DNA from: an uncultured Sphingomonadaceae bacterium
GTDB taxonomy: Bacteria > Pseudomonadota > Alphaproteobacteria > Sphingomonadales > Sphingomonadaceae
DNA: 44,798 nt
NCBI GenBank assembly: GCA_947488845.1
Contig: CANLBM010000020.1
Coordinates: forward strand, 1-44,798
Direction of reading: 5' to 3'
Of the stretch, positions 1 to 8,263 are shown piece by piece. The notes under the pieces are model-generated. The model worked only from the letters and a program-made list of their open reading frames with translations. It was not told the DNA's origin and did no database searches. Within the stretch, counting starts at the first letter, position 1. Each line of letters opens with the position of its first letter. The translations under genes and the position numbers were made by a program.

Positions 1-64
1 CAAAACCGCAGGCGGGTGAAATATGTTAAAAATCATCCTTGACGGGGATGCGATTAGACGACCG

Positions 65-145
65 TTACAAGTCCAGATTGCCTTCGTAAAAGGCGTGGAT
101 TGCCTTCATGTCCTTCGCCGCGAGGGCGAGATGATGGTAGCTCAT
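65..145 (-). pseudogene. Truncated VOC/glyoxalase-family gene start
   Basis: A 26-codon reading frame starts with an ATG overlapping the TGA of the carboxymuconolactone decarboxylase-like gene (ATGA overlap at 142-145). It reads MSYHHLALAAKDMKAIHAFY and stops six codons later. This N-terminus, with a histidine near the start and a lysine/aspartate-rich first turn leading to an AFYE segment, is typical of the first strand and helix of vicinal-oxygen-chelate (glyoxalase/dioxygenase-fold) proteins, which normally run to about 120-150 residues. The tight overlap argues that an intact gene is translationally coupled here in the source genome. The break falls inside a 16-bp sequence (61-76) that recurs inverted near the other end of the window, so the truncation may be an assembly error rather than a real pseudogene. 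The family call rests on 20 residues. Confidence 0.4.
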
Positions 146-795
146 TGCTTTGCTCCCTTCCGCTTGTCGACCATGCCCATGACATCGGCGGTGGCACCAT
201 CGGGCGCGGGCACTTCGACAACACGTTCCGGGACGTCGTCAAACTCCAGCTTCAGCGCCCGGCTCATCACCGCGTGCATCATGTAGGTGCAGGTGATGTA
301 GGTGAGTTCGAGTATCTCGACCTCGCCAAGATGCTTTTTCAGCGCCGCGAAAACGCCGTTGGGCACCCTGCCCCGCTCGAGCACCAGACAATCGGCATAA
401 GCAAGCACCGCGCGCTCGACATCGCTGAAGCAACCGGCGACCTGCCAGTTGGGAATGGCCTTGACCTGCTCTTCGGAAAAGCCTTCGAAGCGCATCGCCT
501 TGCTGTGCTGGGAATAGACAAATTGTGATCCGACCGCATAGCCGGCGCGGATCTGGCCCAGTTCGCGCAATTTGGGATCGAGTTTGCGGTTGGGAGAGCG
601 GTAGAAACCGAAGCCTTCGCTGGTGTGCCTGAAAGCGTCGGGAACCTGGGCAAAGACGGTCCACCAATTGCCCGGCGTGCCGGTTGCCGTGCCGGGCTCC
701 GCCACCGGATCACGATCACCGAACAGCATATTGTAGAGACCGAGAACATAGTCGTCGGTCACTTCGGACCGGGGAATTTCGCGCAGTCGGGGCAT
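142..795 (-). CDS. Carboxymuconolactone decarboxylase-like (AhpD-fold) protein
   Basis: The product is 217 residues from the ATG at 795, which has a strong AGGAGAGA ribosome-binding site. An in-frame extension upstream is rejected because it runs into the acnA coding region. The middle of the protein (LRELGQIRAGYAVGSQFVYS, then a helix with QHSKAMRFEGFSEEQVKAI) has the alpha-helical pattern of carboxymuconolactone decarboxylase/AhpD-like proteins. The CxxC pair that gives AhpD its peroxidase activity is replaced by serines (GSQFVYSQHS), so redox activity is unlikely. Family members of this kind usually sit in aromatic or xenobiotic pathways; the substrate cannot be told. It lies 46 bp after acnA on the same strand, so co-transcription is possible, and overlaps by 4 bp a VOC-type gene start that would be translationally coupled to it. 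Confidence 0.75.
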   Translation of the reverse strand: MPRLREIPRSEVTDDYVLGLYNMLFGDRDPVAEPGTATGTPGNWWTVFAQVPDAFRHTSEGFGFYRSPNRKLDPKLRELGQIRAGYAVGSQFVYSQHSKAMRFEGFSEEQVKAIPNWQVAGCFSDVERAVLAYADCLVLERGRVPNGVFAALKKHLGEVEILELTYITCTYMMHAVMSRALKLEFDDVPERVVEVPAPDGATADVMGMVDKRKGAKQ

Positions 796-841
796 GGGTC
801 TCTCTCCTATGCCCCGACTATGCACAATATAGCGTGGCGTT

Positions 842-3526
842 CTAGCCTTTCGCGAGATTCCGCAGCACATATTGCAGGATGCCGCCGTTGAGGAAATATT
901 CCATTTCATTGGCGGTATCGATCCGGCAGATCGTCTTGAAGGTCGAGGTCGTGCCGTTGGCGCGGGTCATTTCGACTTCGACTTCCTGCAGTGGTTTCAA
1001 TGTCGCAACGCCCTTGATCGTGAAGCTTTCCGAACCGTCGAGGCTCAGAAGTTCGCGATCAAAACCCTCGGCGAATTGCAGCGGCAGGACGCCCATGCCG
1101 ACGAGGTTCGAACGGTGGATCCGCTCGTAGCTTTCGACGATGACAGCGCGGACGCCGAGCAGGTTGGTGCCCTTTGCCGCCCAGTCGCGGGAAGAGCCGG
1201 TGCCGTACTGCTCGCCGCCGATGACGACCAGCGGGGTGCCGTCGGCCTTGTGCTTCATTGCCGCGTCGTAGATCGGCATGATCTCGCCGTTATATTTGGT
1301 GTAGCCACCTTCTTTGCCGTCGGCCATTTCATTCTTGATACGAATATTCGCAAATGTGCCGCGCATCATGACTTCGTGGTTGCCGCGGCGGGAGCCGTAT
1401 GAATTGAAGTCCTGCTTGCTAACCTGATGATTTTTCAGATATTCTCCGGCAGGGCTGTCCTCCTTGATCGCGCCGGCCGGCGAGATATGGTCGGTGGTAA
1501 TGCTGTCACCCAGCAAAGCCAGGGTTTTCGCCTCGATGATGTCGCTGATCGGCTCCGGCGTCATCGTCATGCCCTCGAAATAGGGCGGGTTGGCAACATA
1601 GGTCGAGCCCGCGCGCCACTGGTAGGTGTCGCCGCCGGTGACGTCGATCGCGCGCCACTGGGCGTCGCCGTCATAGACATTGGCGTAGCGGCTCTCGAAC
1701 ATCTCGCGGTTGACGAAGCTGTTGACCATGTCGGTCACTTCGGCGTTGGTCGGCCAGATATCCTTGAGATAGACGTCGCTGCCGTCGCTGCCCTGCCCGA
1801 TCGGGGTCTCGTACATGTCCTCGCGCACCGTGCCCTTGAGCGCATAAGCCACAACCAGCGGCGGCGAGGCAAGATAGTTGGCGCGGACGTCCTGCGACAC
1901 CCGGCCCTCGAAATTGCGGTTGCCCGAGAGCACCGAGGCGGCGACCAGGTCATTTTCGTTGATCGCCTTGGAAATCGGCGCAGGCAATGGCCCGGAGTTA
2001 CCGATACAGGTGGTGCAGCCATAGCCGACCAGGTTGAAGCCGAGATAGTTCAAATCCTCCGACAGCCCCGCCTTGTCGAGATAGTCGGTGACCACCTGCG
2101 ACCCCGGTGCCAGCGAGCTCTTGACCCACGGCTTGCGCTGCAGCCCGCGTTCGCGTGCCTTGCGCGCGACCAGACCGGCGGCGATCAGCACCGTCGGGTT
2201 GGAGGTGTTGGTGCAGCTGGTGATCGCGGCAATCGCGACATCGCCATGGGTGAAGCCGTGACTGCTGCCCTCGACCGCAAAGCGCTCGCCGGTATCCTCG
2301 ACCCCGAACACTTCCTTCAGATCGCGGTTGAAGCCCTCGTCGAGCTCGCTCATCGAGACCCGCTGCTGCGGCAGTTTCGGTCCCGAAAGCGACGGCACCA
2401 CGGTGCTGATGTCGAGCTCGAGCGTCTTGGTGTAGATCGCGTCCTTGGTGGTCTCGTCATAGCGCCAGAAGCCCTGCTCCCGCGCATAAGCTTCGGTCAG
2501 CGCGATCTCGTCGGCGCTGCGGCCGGTCAGCTCGAGATATTCCAGCGTCTTTTCGTCGATCGGGAAATAGCCGCAGGTCGCGCCATATTCCGGCGCCATA
2601 TTGGCGATCGTCGCGCGATCGGCGAGCGACAGTTCCTTGAGACCGGGGCCGTAAAATTCGACAAAGCTGCCGACCACGCCGACGTGGCGCAGCATCTGCA
2701 CGCAGGTCAGCACCAGATCGGTCGCGGTGATGCCCTCGGCGAGCTTGCCGGACAATTTGAAGCCGACCACTTCGGGGATCAGCATCGAGACCGGCTGGCC
2801 GAGCATCGCGGCTTCCGCCTCGATCCCGCCAACGCCCCAGCCGAGCACGCCGAGGCCGTTGATCATCGTGGTGTGGCTGTCGGTGCCGACGCAGGTGTCG
2901 GGATAGGCGACCAGATTGCCCTCGGCGTCCTTCGACGACCAGACCGCTTTCGCGATATTTTCCAGGTTCACCTGATGGCAGATGCCGGTTCCCGGCGGCA
3001 CAACGGAGAAATTGTCAAACGCCTTGCTGCCCCATTTCAGAAATTCGTAGCGCTCCATGTTGCGCTGATATTCCAGCTCGACATTATGTTCGAAAGCCTG
3101 CGGCGTGCCGAATTCGTCGACCATCACCGAATGGTCGATGACCAGATGCACCGGCACCTGCGGGTTGATCTGCTCGGCATTGCCGCCCAGCGCCTTGATC
3201 CCGTCGCGCATCGCGGCGAGATCGACCACCGCCGGCACGCCGGTAAAATCCTGCATCAGCACGCGGGCCGGGCGATATTGGATTTCCGCCGGGCTTTTCG
3301 CTTCCTTCTGCCAGTCGACCACCGCCTGCGCGTCCTTCGCGTCGACGGTAAAGCCGCCATCCTCGAACCGCAGCATATTTTCCAGCAGCACTTTCAGCGT
3401 GTAGGGCAGCTTGTCGATATTGCCGAGCTTTTCCGCCGCTTTCGCGAGCGAGTAATAAGCATATTCGGTGCCGTTGACGGTCATCGTCGAGCGGGTGCCG
3501 AGGGTGTCTTTGCCGGTGGTTGTCAT
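842..3526 (-). CDS. acnA: Aconitate hydratase AcnA
   Basis: The product is 894 residues, the usual length for the AcnA/IRP type. Aconitase interconverts citrate and isocitrate through cis-aconitate in the cytoplasmic TCA cycle using a [4Fe-4S] cluster. Visible motifs include the first cluster cysteine in AAITSCTNTSNPTVLIAAGL, the other two in GYGCTTCIGNSGPL, and the C-terminal swivel domain beginning around LALLGDSITTDHISPAGAIK and including GEQYGTGSSRDWAAKG, whose serine/arginine belong to the active site. The ATG at 3526 begins MTTTGKDTLGTRSTMTVNG, a normal N-terminus for the family; the ribosome-binding site is weak. It stands directly beside the A+T-rich helicase cassette, whose last stop codon lies 165 bp upstream of this start. 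The identification is secure. Confidence 0.98.
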   Translation of the reverse strand: MTTTGKDTLGTRSTMTVNGTEYAYYSLAKAAEKLGNIDKLPYTLKVLLENMLRFEDGGFTVDAKDAQAVVDWQKEAKSPAEIQYRPARVLMQDFTGVPAVVDLAAMRDGIKALGGNAEQINPQVPVHLVIDHSVMVDEFGTPQAFEHNVELEYQRNMERYEFLKWGSKAFDNFSVVPPGTGICHQVNLENIAKAVWSSKDAEGNLVAYPDTCVGTDSHTTMINGLGVLGWGVGGIEAEAAMLGQPVSMLIPEVVGFKLSGKLAEGITATDLVLTCVQMLRHVGVVGSFVEFYGPGLKELSLADRATIANMAPEYGATCGYFPIDEKTLEYLELTGRSADEIALTEAYAREQGFWRYDETTKDAIYTKTLELDISTVVPSLSGPKLPQQRVSMSELDEGFNRDLKEVFGVEDTGERFAVEGSSHGFTHGDVAIAAITSCTNTSNPTVLIAAGLVARKARERGLQRKPWVKSSLAPGSQVVTDYLDKAGLSEDLNYLGFNLVGYGCTTCIGNSGPLPAPISKAINENDLVAASVLSGNRNFEGRVSQDVRANYLASPPLVVAYALKGTVREDMYETPIGQGSDGSDVYLKDIWPTNAEVTDMVNSFVNREMFESRYANVYDGDAQWRAIDVTGGDTYQWRAGSTYVANPPYFEGMTMTPEPISDIIEAKTLALLGDSITTDHISPAGAIKEDSPAGEYLKNHQVSKQDFNSYGSRRGNHEVMMRGTFANIRIKNEMADGKEGGYTKYNGEIMPIYDAAMKHKADGTPLVVIGGEQYGTGSSRDWAAKGTNLLGVRAVIVESYERIHRSNLVGMGVLPLQFAEGFDRELLSLDGSESFTIKGVATLKPLQEVEVEMTRANGTTSTFKTICRIDTANEMEYFLNGGILQYVLRNLAKG

Positions 3527-3691
3527 GGTGGAGTGTGGCCTTTCTAATTAAGTGTCGCTAGGGGCGAATCTGCTTTCCGGGTCTCTATATACACACTGTT
3601 CCATAATGCCTAGGTGGCAGGGAATTGTTGTCGCCAAACTTTAAATGGACGAAGAAATGTAGAGGCTTGCTGGAGAATCAATTACTTGGAG

Positions 3692-6019
3692 CTATTTTGA
3701 CACGTCAATCAAAATATTATTACTGAGAGCGTGTGTCAGAATTGGGCTAGGCCCGAGCGTACGGCTGCCAATCACCAAAATCCGATATTTAGCCCTCGTG
3801 ATTGCAACATATAGTCGATTATGCGCAACGTAACTTAAATATGCTTTGCTTTCGTCCCATAATGCGCTCGAATTTGCTGGCACTCTACCTTCGTCAACGC
3901 CCACCAAAAGGACCGCCGAGAACTCTAATCCACCAACATAATCGGGCATTCCCAACACATAACTTTGATTTTTAAAAGCTTTCTCGACGAGTTCCGTATC
4001 GCCGCGCTTTTGTATGAACTCCGCTGGTTTATTTTCGAACTCAGCGAGTTGCTTCGCTTCAGTGAATAATTTTTCATCGAAAAAACATATGAGGATTTCG
4101 CTGCGGGCAAACCCCGTTTCATCTTTTAATCTATCAGCGTATCGAAACGCACCCGCGACCAGATCGTTGTCGTCGAGAGCAATGTATTCAGGTTTTTTGG
4201 CAAGCTTCTCCTGCTCATAAGTCATATTACTGAAGGCCCGTTCAAGTGGGTTCTCAAAGTTGGTAAACAAGCTAGCTCCTGAAGAAGTCACTGAAAAAGC
4301 GAGTTCGACAATATCGGGTGCGCATCTGAATACCGTCTCAACGCGAACACGGTTGCTGTTTGCATCAACTTCTGGCGGAAACAGAGTTTCTAAATCTATA
4401 TCGTCATTCCAACCTTGATCTCCAATTGCTTGAGTTTTATCAACTGCGAAGGCAATTGGGAAACGATCAACCGTTTTCGTCAGATGGTGAAAGATTGAAA
4501 GTTCGTTCATATTAAACAGATGGGTTTCATCTATGAAAATTGCATCGAAGCCTTCCTTTGCTCGTCTACGCCTCCAGATTGGAGTGGATAATTGTCCCAG
4601 TGCCGTCAACACAACATCATCGGTATCAAATTGTCCTGTAGAAATAAGTCGGGTTCGATAATTTTTGTAAACATCCCAAATAAAAGCTCGATCACCTTCC
4701 GTTTTTAAAGGTAGGCCAGCCTTGATTGGTGGAAGTGTCTTATAGATTTCAAACTTTTCATTGGCTCGACTTTTTATCACAACTGCTATTTCATGCTGTA
4801 TAAGTGGGATTAAAAGCTCACCGCTTTCTTGTTCAATAAAATCTGCGAATCTATCAGACATAAAATGCTTGAAGGAAGATAGGGATTGAAGAGATTTAGT
4901 GAGCGCTTCTTCAACGTATAATCCTTGCATTACCTTCGCGTCATAAGCGTCCGGATCAATAAACTCCGCTTGAGAAATTTCCTGTCTGAGCAAATCAGCA
5001 CAATACGATTGTAGCGTCGCTACTTCCAAAAATTGAGCTGACGTTCGCTCGGACATAAATTTATCAGCGCCCATCGCTTGCAGAACGACTGCAATGCCTT
5101 CTTTTGCCGCTGCACTATGGGTGAAAAAAATTATCCTCAGGTCAGTTTTTTGTTTTTCAGCTTCAATTAGTTGATGAACTGCTGCCACTGCTAAACATGC
5201 TGTTTTCCCCGTGCCTGCCGGACCCTCTATTCGACTAGGTGATGACAAATCTGAAGTTACGAACCGCCTTTGTGTGCTGGTTAGCAATTTCATCCAAGTG
5301 TCATAGCTTTGATGAATGTCCACTTCATTGGACAGGTCGTCCATGCTAACTTCTCGAAACGCCGACGATTTGCTATCGACTGGTGCATCGACAACATCTT
5401 CAAATTCAACGCTTTCAGTTTTTTCGTAGCACTCTAGAAAACGCCTAAAGTTTGCCACTGCCGGTGGCTCAGACGCACCACCGCCATCACTATCTCCATA
5501 CTTATACAAAAGCAAAAACCTTCCCGACATTTGTCTTTTTGCAAGTCGGTCTAGGTCAGGATTCAAATCAATCGTTGCTCGAAATTTTCTTTTTTGACTA
5601 ATTGGAAAAGGAAAGACAATCGCTTTAGCTGAAGCAGAAGAAACGCCGCTGCCGGAATGAGATGGAGGAACTATCTGCTCAGCCGGAGTTAACACCGCCT
5701 TATCCCAATATTTTATTGCGAAACGGAATAATCTCTGAAAAACAAATATTAATGGGCCAATTTCTGCATGAATTTTCAGAAAATTCGATTGCTCTATATC
5801 TATTATAAAAACCGGTAAATCGTTCCCACCTCGACCGACGACTATCTTCCCACTCGGAAACTTATGGACCTTCAGCTTCGTATTTGGAACCAAATAGCTT
5901 TCTTTGGCAGTCAACAAACCGCGCACAAAATCATCGGCTTCAGCGAAGTCTCCAGATTGAAAGCTTCTTTGAGAAACTATCTCTTCCAAGGCGTCACGTC
6001 TAAATGCCAAAAATTTCAC
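3692..6019 (-). CDS. UvrD-like superfamily 1 helicase (second gene of a two-gene cassette)
   Basis: The product is 775 residues. An N-terminal region of about 240 residues has no motif I recognise. The helicase core follows: a Q-motif-like TSTQRRFV near 248-255, Walker A GPAGTGKT at 266-273, Walker B IFIDETH at 494-500, and a C-terminal motif VI-like YVAITRAKYRILVIGS near the end. The DETH box differs from the DExQ usual in UvrD/Rep enzymes. No nuclease motif is evident. The ATG overlaps the stop of the upstream gene by 4 bp (ATGA), so the two are translationally coupled. Both are visibly richer in A+T than acnA and later genes and use many A/T-ending codons, which suggests horizontal acquisition. 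A DNA or RNA helicase coupled to an unknown partner between housekeeping genes resembles small anti-phage cassettes, but that role is inference only. Confidence 0.85.
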   Translation of the reverse strand: MKFLAFRRDALEEIVSQRSFQSGDFAEADDFVRGLLTAKESYLVPNTKLKVHKFPSGKIVVGRGGNDLPVFIIDIEQSNFLKIHAEIGPLIFVFQRLFRFAIKYWDKAVLTPAEQIVPPSHSGSGVSSASAKAIVFPFPISQKRKFRATIDLNPDLDRLAKRQMSGRFLLLYKYGDSDGGGASEPPAVANFRRFLECYEKTESVEFEDVVDAPVDSKSSAFREVSMDDLSNEVDIHQSYDTWMKLLTSTQRRFVTSDLSSPSRIEGPAGTGKTACLAVAAVHQLIEAEKQKTDLRIIFFTHSAAAKEGIAVVLQAMGADKFMSERTSAQFLEVATLQSYCADLLRQEISQAEFIDPDAYDAKVMQGLYVEEALTKSLQSLSSFKHFMSDRFADFIEQESGELLIPLIQHEIAVVIKSRANEKFEIYKTLPPIKAGLPLKTEGDRAFIWDVYKNYRTRLISTGQFDTDDVVLTALGQLSTPIWRRRRAKEGFDAIFIDETHLFNMNELSIFHHLTKTVDRFPIAFAVDKTQAIGDQGWNDDIDLETLFPPEVDANSNRVRVETVFRCAPDIVELAFSVTSSGASLFTNFENPLERAFSNMTYEQEKLAKKPEYIALDDNDLVAGAFRYADRLKDETGFARSEILICFFDEKLFTEAKQLAEFENKPAEFIQKRGDTELVEKAFKNQSYVLGMPDYVGGLEFSAVLLVGVDEGRVPANSSALWDESKAYLSYVAHNRLYVAITRAKYRILVIGSRTLGPSPILTHALSNNILIDVSK

Positions 6020-6858
6020 AGCTGGACCTTCTTATTAGTGTGTGTGGCCATTTCGTCCAACAGGGAACGATCATAATCTGGTACACCAATGCGAGAGAAA
6101 ACTGTAGTCAAACGTTGCATCAACAACTCGATATAAGGTGACACCAGCTCACCCACGCACACCCCAAAATCTGATTCATCTGTCAGTGCGAGCTGACCGC
6201 TATCAGCGCCTAATTCGCTAACCAATTCAATATATTGGCGATATTCAAGACCTTTACTTAGCTCTGTTGCTATTTCTGCATTGAGAAAACGTATCTCCCT
6301 CAGCATGGCAACATACCCTAAGCAGCATTCATCAGGTGTGGTGGCCGGTAAAAAGTGCAAATCGGCAATCCTATTTTCTACAAGATCTTTGTGTAATTTT
6401 TCAGAAAGCCTACAGAATCTTTTCTTTATATCCTCGGGAGCTTCTTCAATACGAAATTCAGGATCAGTAATCGTTAGGATATTTTTTCCACATTCAACAA
6501 ATTTGGCGTAAGGTTTCGGCTTTGATTTGTCGAACCCAAGGCCCTCAAATTTTGTCAAAATGTCAGCTATCGGAAAAGCATCTACCAAGGCCTTTGCTTC
6601 GCCAAGATCCGCGATACACTGCTTGAATGAAGCCAGAACCTGCACCCGCACTTCGTTGATGATAAGTCTATTTCCATACAAATCTAACCACTGCTCGAAG
6701 CTTAAAATCGGCACATAGTTAACGAGCGAAGATTTTGAATGTTCCAAATCACACCGAGCGGTGATTATTAACCCCAATACAGACTGTTCAATACCCATGG
6801 CCTTCGCACACGAAAATATAGTCCCTTGGGTCACTTTCCATTGTGAATTTATAATCAT
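6016..6858 (-). CDS. Unknown protein, first gene of the helicase cassette
   Basis: The product is 280 residues and matches no family I can name. It begins MIINSQWKVTQGTIFSCAKA and has a short motif LIITARCDLEHSKSS at 31-44 followed by a VNYVPILSFEQWL segment. The pattern, a beta-strand ending in a Cys-Asp pair and then a partly hydrophobic stretch, recalls uncharacterised proteins found next to helicases or nucleases in bacterial defence loci, but I cannot place it firmly. There is no signal peptide or membrane segment. It overlaps the helicase start by 4 bp and shares its low G+C, so the two form one operon. It is the promoter-proximal gene and may be a sensor, adaptor or effector partner. 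The ribosome-binding site before the ATG (GTAGAGCG) is weak. Confidence 0.75.
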   Translation of the reverse strand: MIINSQWKVTQGTIFSCAKAMGIEQSVLGLIITARCDLEHSKSSLVNYVPILSFEQWLDLYGNRLIINEVRVQVLASFKQCIADLGEAKALVDAFPIADILTKFEGLGFDKSKPKPYAKFVECGKNILTITDPEFRIEEAPEDIKKRFCRLSEKLHKDLVENRIADLHFLPATTPDECCLGYVAMLREIRFLNAEIATELSKGLEYRQYIELVSELGADSGQLALTDESDFGVCVGELVSPYIELLMQRLTTVFSRIGVPDYDRSLLDEMATHTNKKVQL

Positions 6859-7030
6859 CGCTCTACTTTTATCAAATAATGTACCGCGTCCAGAACAATA
6901 TCAAAATAATCTGCCGCTCCAAGAAAGCTTCTCACATTAAAATTGAAAATTATGGATTAGGGCGAGGGATTACGGTCGCAGTTTACTAAATGCACTAGTT
7001 ACCGATCGGATGGGGGTTTGCACTTTATCA

Positions 7031-7059
7031 GGTGTCTCGACTTCGCTCGACACGAACGG
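7031..7059 (+). repeat. Palindromic dispersed repeat, type B, copy 1
   Basis: This 29-bp unit recurs without change at 8112-8140, and a diverged inverted copy lies at 9062-9090. Its core GTGTCTCGACTTCGCTCGAC can fold on itself (GTGTC-CGA pairing with TCGACAC). Such units are scattered between genes in sphingomonad genomes and resemble REP elements. Confidence 0.75.
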
Positions 7060-7123
7060 TGCCGGGCAACAGGCCTGTCCATGCGTCCCCTTCCATTTAA
7101 TTCTCCGCCAACAGATTAGCCGT

Positions 7124-7153
7124 TTGACTATTTTTATTTTTCATTCCTATGTA
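7124..7153 (+). promoter_or_regulatory. Candidate promoter of the secreted-protein gene
   Basis: TTGACT (7124-7129) and TATGTA (7148-7153) are separated by 18 bp in an A+T-rich stretch. Transcription would begin near 7160, leaving a leader of about 70 nt before the TTG start at 7230. This is a match by eye to the housekeeping sigma consensus and nothing more. Confidence 0.35.
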
Positions 7154-7229
7154 ATTTTCATTGAATACAGGGGTATTTGATGGAGGAGTCAGAAAATAGC
7201 TGATTTCTGTCATTTAAAGGGGAGCGAAT

Positions 7230-7901
7230 TTGAAAAAACTGATCTTGACGGCTGCTTTGACGGCCTTGGCGACCGGTGCGGTCCACGCACAGGATAGCGC
7301 GACCATATCACCGGCGGTGGCGGAGGTTGCGCCGGTGGCGGCGATTGCCACCAGCAATGCGGTTCTACGCGCGGGCACGCCGGTGTCGCTCAGCATGATG
7401 GAAGAAATTACCACCAAGAAGAAAGCCGCCAAGGTCGGCCAGCGCTTCATGCTGGAAGTCGCGGCACCGGTCGAGGTCAACGGCGTGACCGTGGTTCCGG
7501 CCGGAACGCCCGCCTGGGGAGAAATCGTCGGGGTGCGCAACAAGGGCATGTGGGGCAAGTCGGGCAAGCTCGACGCGAAATTGCTGTTCCTGCGGGTCAA
7601 TGGCCGCCAGATCCGGCTGACCGGATCGTTTGACGACAAGGGCGTCACCGGCACGGCTGGCGTGGTCGGCGCGATTGCGCTGGTTCCGATTGCTGGTTTC
7701 TTCATGACCGGCACCAGCGCGATGCTGCCCAAGGGCGGCGTGGTCAGCGGATTTATCGACGAGGATATCGAGCTGGCGATTGCCGACACCAAACCGGCAC
7801 CGCTGGCGGTGTCCGCTCCGGCTGCGCCGATGAGCGTTGCCGCGCCGGTCGAGAGCGAGGCTGTCGCCGAAGATATGGAAGAGGCAGGCGCTTCCGACTG
7901 A
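7230..7901 (+). CDS. Secreted protein of unknown function, TTG start
   Basis: The product is 223 residues. Translation most likely begins at the TTG at 7230, since AAAGGGGAG sits 5 nt upstream and the next codons give a clean signal peptide (KKLILTAALTALATGAVHA, cleavage before QDSA). The mature protein has a beta-rich core (APVEVNGVTVVPAGTPAWGE, then WGKSGKLDAKLLFLRVNGRQ and IRLTGSFDDKG), a hydrophobic glycine-rich stretch near 150-165, and an alanine/proline/glutamate-rich tail. Similar exported proteins occur across sphingomonads without assigned function; I would not go further. It stands alone, with a candidate promoter upstream and a strong terminator right after the stop. The hydrophobic stretch could anchor it to a membrane. 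Confidence 0.8.
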   Translation: MKKLILTAALTALATGAVHAQDSATISPAVAEVAPVAAIATSNAVLRAGTPVSLSMMEEITTKKKAAKVGQRFMLEVAAPVEVNGVTVVPAGTPAWGEIVGVRNKGMWGKSGKLDAKLLFLRVNGRQIRLTGSFDDKGVTGTAGVVGAIALVPIAGFFMTGTSAMLPKGGVVSGFIDEDIELAIADTKPAPLAVSAPAAPMSVAAPVESEAVAEDMEEAGASD

Positions 7902-7930
7902 CGGCGTCAATCTTGCGATAATCGTGACAG

Positions 7931-7965
7931 CGCACCGGATCGGGTTTCTGATCCGGTGCGTTTTT
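7931..7965 (+). terminator. Rho-independent terminator
   Basis: A perfect 11-bp stem (CGCACCGGATC at 7931-7941 with GATCCGGTGCG at 7950-7960), an 8-nt loop and five T residues follow the secreted-protein stop codon by about 30 bp. This is a textbook intrinsic terminator. Confidence 0.9.
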
Positions 7966-8027
7966 GTTCGGGGTTCGTGCTTTGGCCGGTGTCTCGGCCC
8001 TGGCCTGTCCCGAGCGCCCGCCCTGTT

Positions 8028-8098
8028 CCGTTCGTCCTGAGCCTGTCGAAGGACACTTTGCGACGAGAGGTGCACTTCGACAGGCTCAGTGCGAACGG
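8028..8098. repeat. Paired palindromic repeat (type A, inverted pair)
   Basis: The left arm at 8028-8055 (CCGTTCGTCCTGAGCCTGTC onward) and the right arm at 8071-8098 (TGCACTTCGACAGGCTCAGT onward) are near-complementary, so RNA or single-stranded DNA could form a hairpin of over 20 bp. Other copies are at 8322-8393, 9129-9157 and 39561-39588. The sequence is the common sphingomonad REP-like repeat. Confidence 0.8.
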
Positions 8099-8111
8099 CA
8101 GCTAGCAAGCC

Positions 8112-8140
8112 GGTGTCTCGACTTCGCTCGACACGAACGG
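8112..8140 (+). repeat. Palindromic dispersed repeat, type B, copy 2
   Basis: All 29 bases are identical to 7031-7059, about 1.1 kb away. It lies between a type A pair and the start of the downstream gene. Confidence 0.75.
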
Positions 8141-8263
8141 GGGCGGTGGACGCGCTGGATTGCCGCGTTGCTGCGCACCGCGCAATGACGGGGGCGGCGG
8201 GGGATATTCCGCGCAAATCCAACAGGCTTTCCTACAGATGGGCGCTTCTGATATGGATGGCGC

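Larger units (their letters stand above)
6859..7229. other. Divergent intergenic region upstream of helicase cassette and secreted protein
   Basis: This stretch of 371 bp has no supportable gene. The left part is A+T-rich and must hold the promoter of the leftward helicase cassette. A 29-bp copy of a palindromic repeat lies at 7031-7059. The right part holds a plausible promoter and ribosome-binding site for the rightward secreted protein. The change from A+T-rich to repeat-bearing G+C-rich sequence around 7000 may mark one edge of the acquired cassette. Confidence 0.6.
7902..8263. other. Repeat-rich intergenic region
   Basis: This stretch of 362 bp contains the terminator at 7931-7965, a paired palindromic repeat at 8028-8098, a single type B repeat at 8112-8140, and a GATTGCCGCG...CGCGCAATGACG inverted element at 8157-8192 of a kind also scattered in alphaproteobacteria. 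No gene is supported. Confidence 0.65.

Noticed and set aside
1427..3547. 706-codon open frame on the plus strand
   Set aside because: It lies opposite acnA, whose product is unmistakable; the frame is arginine-, aspartate- and histidine-rich antisense sequence with no known domain.
7031..8140. CRISPR-like array from the repeated 29-bp units
   Set aside because: Only two identical units over 1 kb apart, palindromic and without regular spacers or cas genes.
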